Positions 5,717 to 6,814 of a stretch of 6,814 nucleotides of DNA are shown one piece after another. The notes beneath the pieces are model-generated. The model made no database searches, was not told the origin of the DNA, and saw only the letters and a list, made by a program, of their open reading frames with translations. The DNA lies in NCBI GenBank assembly GCA_046726955.1, contig JBKPBQ010000243.1, positions 1 through 6,814 of the forward strand, written 5' to 3'. Position numbers and translations under genes: made by a program. Position 1 is the first letter of the stretch. Each line of letters begins with the position of its first letter. This DNA comes from CAVPGH01 sp046726955. GTDB lineage: Bacteria; Acidobacteriota; Vicinamibacteria; Fen-336.

Positions 5717-6814
5717 TCAGGGTGCGATGCCAAGCGCGCGTACGATGACCTTCGGATCGATCAGCATGCCATCCTTTACGACGAGCGTCGGGTGCCGCAC
5801 GGCGGAGATGTTCTGCGTGGGGTCGCCGTCGAGCAGGACCAGGTCCGCGAGCTTGCCGGCCTCGACGCTTCCCTGCTCGCGCTCGCGGCGGAGCACGCGA
5901 GCGGCACCCAGCGTCGCCGCCCGAAGCGTGGCCGGGGCGGGGATCCCCGCCTGAACCCAGAGCTCCATCTCACGGTGAAGAGCAAAGCCACCAATGTCGA
6001 CGATAGAGGCGTCGGTTCCGGGCACCAGCGTGACACCTCGGTCGTAGAGCAGCCGGAGAAATGCAAGGCTGGCCGCGAAGGAGCTTCGGTACGCCTCATC
6101 GAGACCCGGCGGGACCGGCAGGCCGAGCGTTGTGAACGAGCGGTGGACACCGAGCGGCATGCGATCCGCGATCATCGCGTACCCTTCGGGGAGATGACCC
6201 GGACGCGCCAGGAACGTCTCCTCGTAGACGTTGATCGTGGGATCGAGGACGGTATGTGCCTGTGAGAGCGTCGCGACGAGGTGGCCTACCTCGGCTGACG
6301 AGAGGTCGATTTGCCCGGCTCGAGCGGCCACCAGCGCGTAACGGTCCGCGGGCGTAGCGAGCCTCCATGCGTCGTCTCCCAACAGGGAGAGGTACAGCAT
6401 GTGCAGGTGGTGGATCTCATCCACGCCGTCGGTGACAAGTTCCTCGGCGGTCATCCTGAAGGGCACGTGGCCGCTCACGCGCAGGCCATGCGCGTGGGCG
6501 TACCGGGTGATGCTCGGCACGAGCTCGCGCGGGAAGAAGTTGTAGTACTTCACTTGCTGGTAGCCCTGGCGGCGGAAGAAGTCGACGGCCGCCTTCGCCT
6601 CGGCCTCGGTTGCCACCCGCTGATCCGTCGGGCCGCCCAGCGGGGTCTTCCCCTCGATCAACCCCGCGCAAAACAGGCGCGGGCCGATCGCGCTCCCCTC
6701 GTCGAATCGGCGCTTCAGGTCGCGCAGCATCGTCGGGTCGTCCGCCGGATCCCGGATCGTCGTCACGCCTGAGGCCACGTCGAGGAGTCCGTCGGCCATG
6801 CCGATGTGCTGGTG
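5717..6814 (-). CDS. Metal-dependent amidohydrolase (imidazolonepropionase-like), N-terminus cut by window edge
   Basis: This is the C-terminal 365 residues of an amidohydrolase-superfamily (beta/alpha)8 barrel enzyme that hydrolyses amide or related bonds with a one- or two-metal centre. Counting from the window edge, the fragment starts with HQH, the HxH metal motif of the first strand, followed by GVTTIRD. VKYY places the probable carboxylated, metal-bridging Lys at 89. SGHVP gives His116, EIHHLH gives the second metal His (136 most likely), and VPGTDAS gives the catalytic Asp268. It closes with ATLGAARVL and the composite-domain sequence GKLADLVLLDGDP. All expected metal ligands are therefore visible and only residues before strand 1 are missing; any signal peptide lies beyond base 6814. 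The frame is open to the edge, so the ATG at 6799 is internal. By eye its G+C is lower than that of the other four genes (about 65% in a sampled stretch versus 72% in the carboxylase). The substrate is unknown, and its convergent orientation gives no link to the glycosyltransferase pair. Confidence 0.9.
   Translation of the reverse strand, partial: HQHIGMADGLLDVASGVTTIRDPADDPTMLRDLKRRFDEGSAIGPRLFCAGLIEGKTPLGGPTDQRVATEAEAKAAVDFFRRQGYQQVKYYNFFPRELVPSITRYAHAHGLRVSGHVPFRMTAEELVTDGVDEIHHLHMLYLSLLGDDAWRLATPADRYALVAARAGQIDLSSAEVGHLVATLSQAHTVLDPTINVYEETFLARPGHLPEGYAMIADRMPLGVHRSFTTLGLPVPPGLDEAYRSSFAASLAFLRLLYDRGVTLVPGTDASIVDIGGFALHREMELWVQAGIPAPATLRAATLGAARVLRREREQGSVEAGKLADLVLLDGDPTQNISAVRHPTLVVKDGMLIDPKVIVRALGIAP

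Noticed and set aside
5419..5748. A possible 109-residue plus-strand small protein in the convergent spacer
   Set aside because: It has no ribosome site, no motif, an Arg/Ala/Ser-rich composition typical of noncoding GC-rich DNA, and its end overlaps the opposing amidohydrolase.

Overview
This is a GC-rich bacterial segment (about 70% G+C by eye) with five protein genes, two of them cut by the window edges. Codons end overwhelmingly in G or C, and long antisense open frames lie over the real genes, as expected at this composition. The sequence fits a high-GC soil or aquatic bacterium such as an actinobacterium, myxobacterium, acidobacterium or an uncultured relative. Nothing here fixes the phylum.

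Layout. Positions 1-3325 hold a minus-strand operon for a biotin-dependent acyl-CoA carboxylase. The carboxyltransferase (beta) subunit comes first (3325-1718), followed after 10 nt by the biotin carboxylase (alpha) subunit (1707 to beyond base 1). The beta subunit belongs to the methylcrotonyl/geranyl-CoA carboxylase branch, so leucine or acyclic-terpenoid/acyl-CoA catabolism is likely. The biotin-carrying end of alpha lies outside the window. A 91-bp divergent intergenic region (3326-3416) with a perfect 12-bp palindrome and two further dyads separates this operon from a plus-strand pair. That pair is a membrane-anchored family 2 glycosyltransferase (3417-4385) and an NAD-dependent epimerase/dehydratase-like protein (4382-5365), overlapping by 4 nt as GTGA. 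They probably act together in making or transferring a lipid-linked or cell-envelope sugar. The epimerase-like protein has Gln where the catalytic Lys of the YxxxK motif is expected.

The stop codon of the epimerase-like gene lies inside a striking AT-cored 28-bp inverted repeat (5358-5385). A gene-poor convergent region follows (5386-5716), with several strong dyads and no convincing gene or tRNA. From 5717 to the right edge runs a minus-strand metal-dependent amidohydrolase of the imidazolonepropionase-like group, lacking its N-terminus. It has somewhat lower G+C than the other genes and no evident link to them.

I found no mobile element, CRISPR array, rRNA or tRNA, and no clear new system. 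The points most worth checking are the inverted repeat at 5358-5385, the altered catalytic motif in the epimerase-like protein together with its glycosyltransferase partner, the probably leaderless start of the glycosyltransferase, and the dyads in the divergent and convergent intergenic regions.
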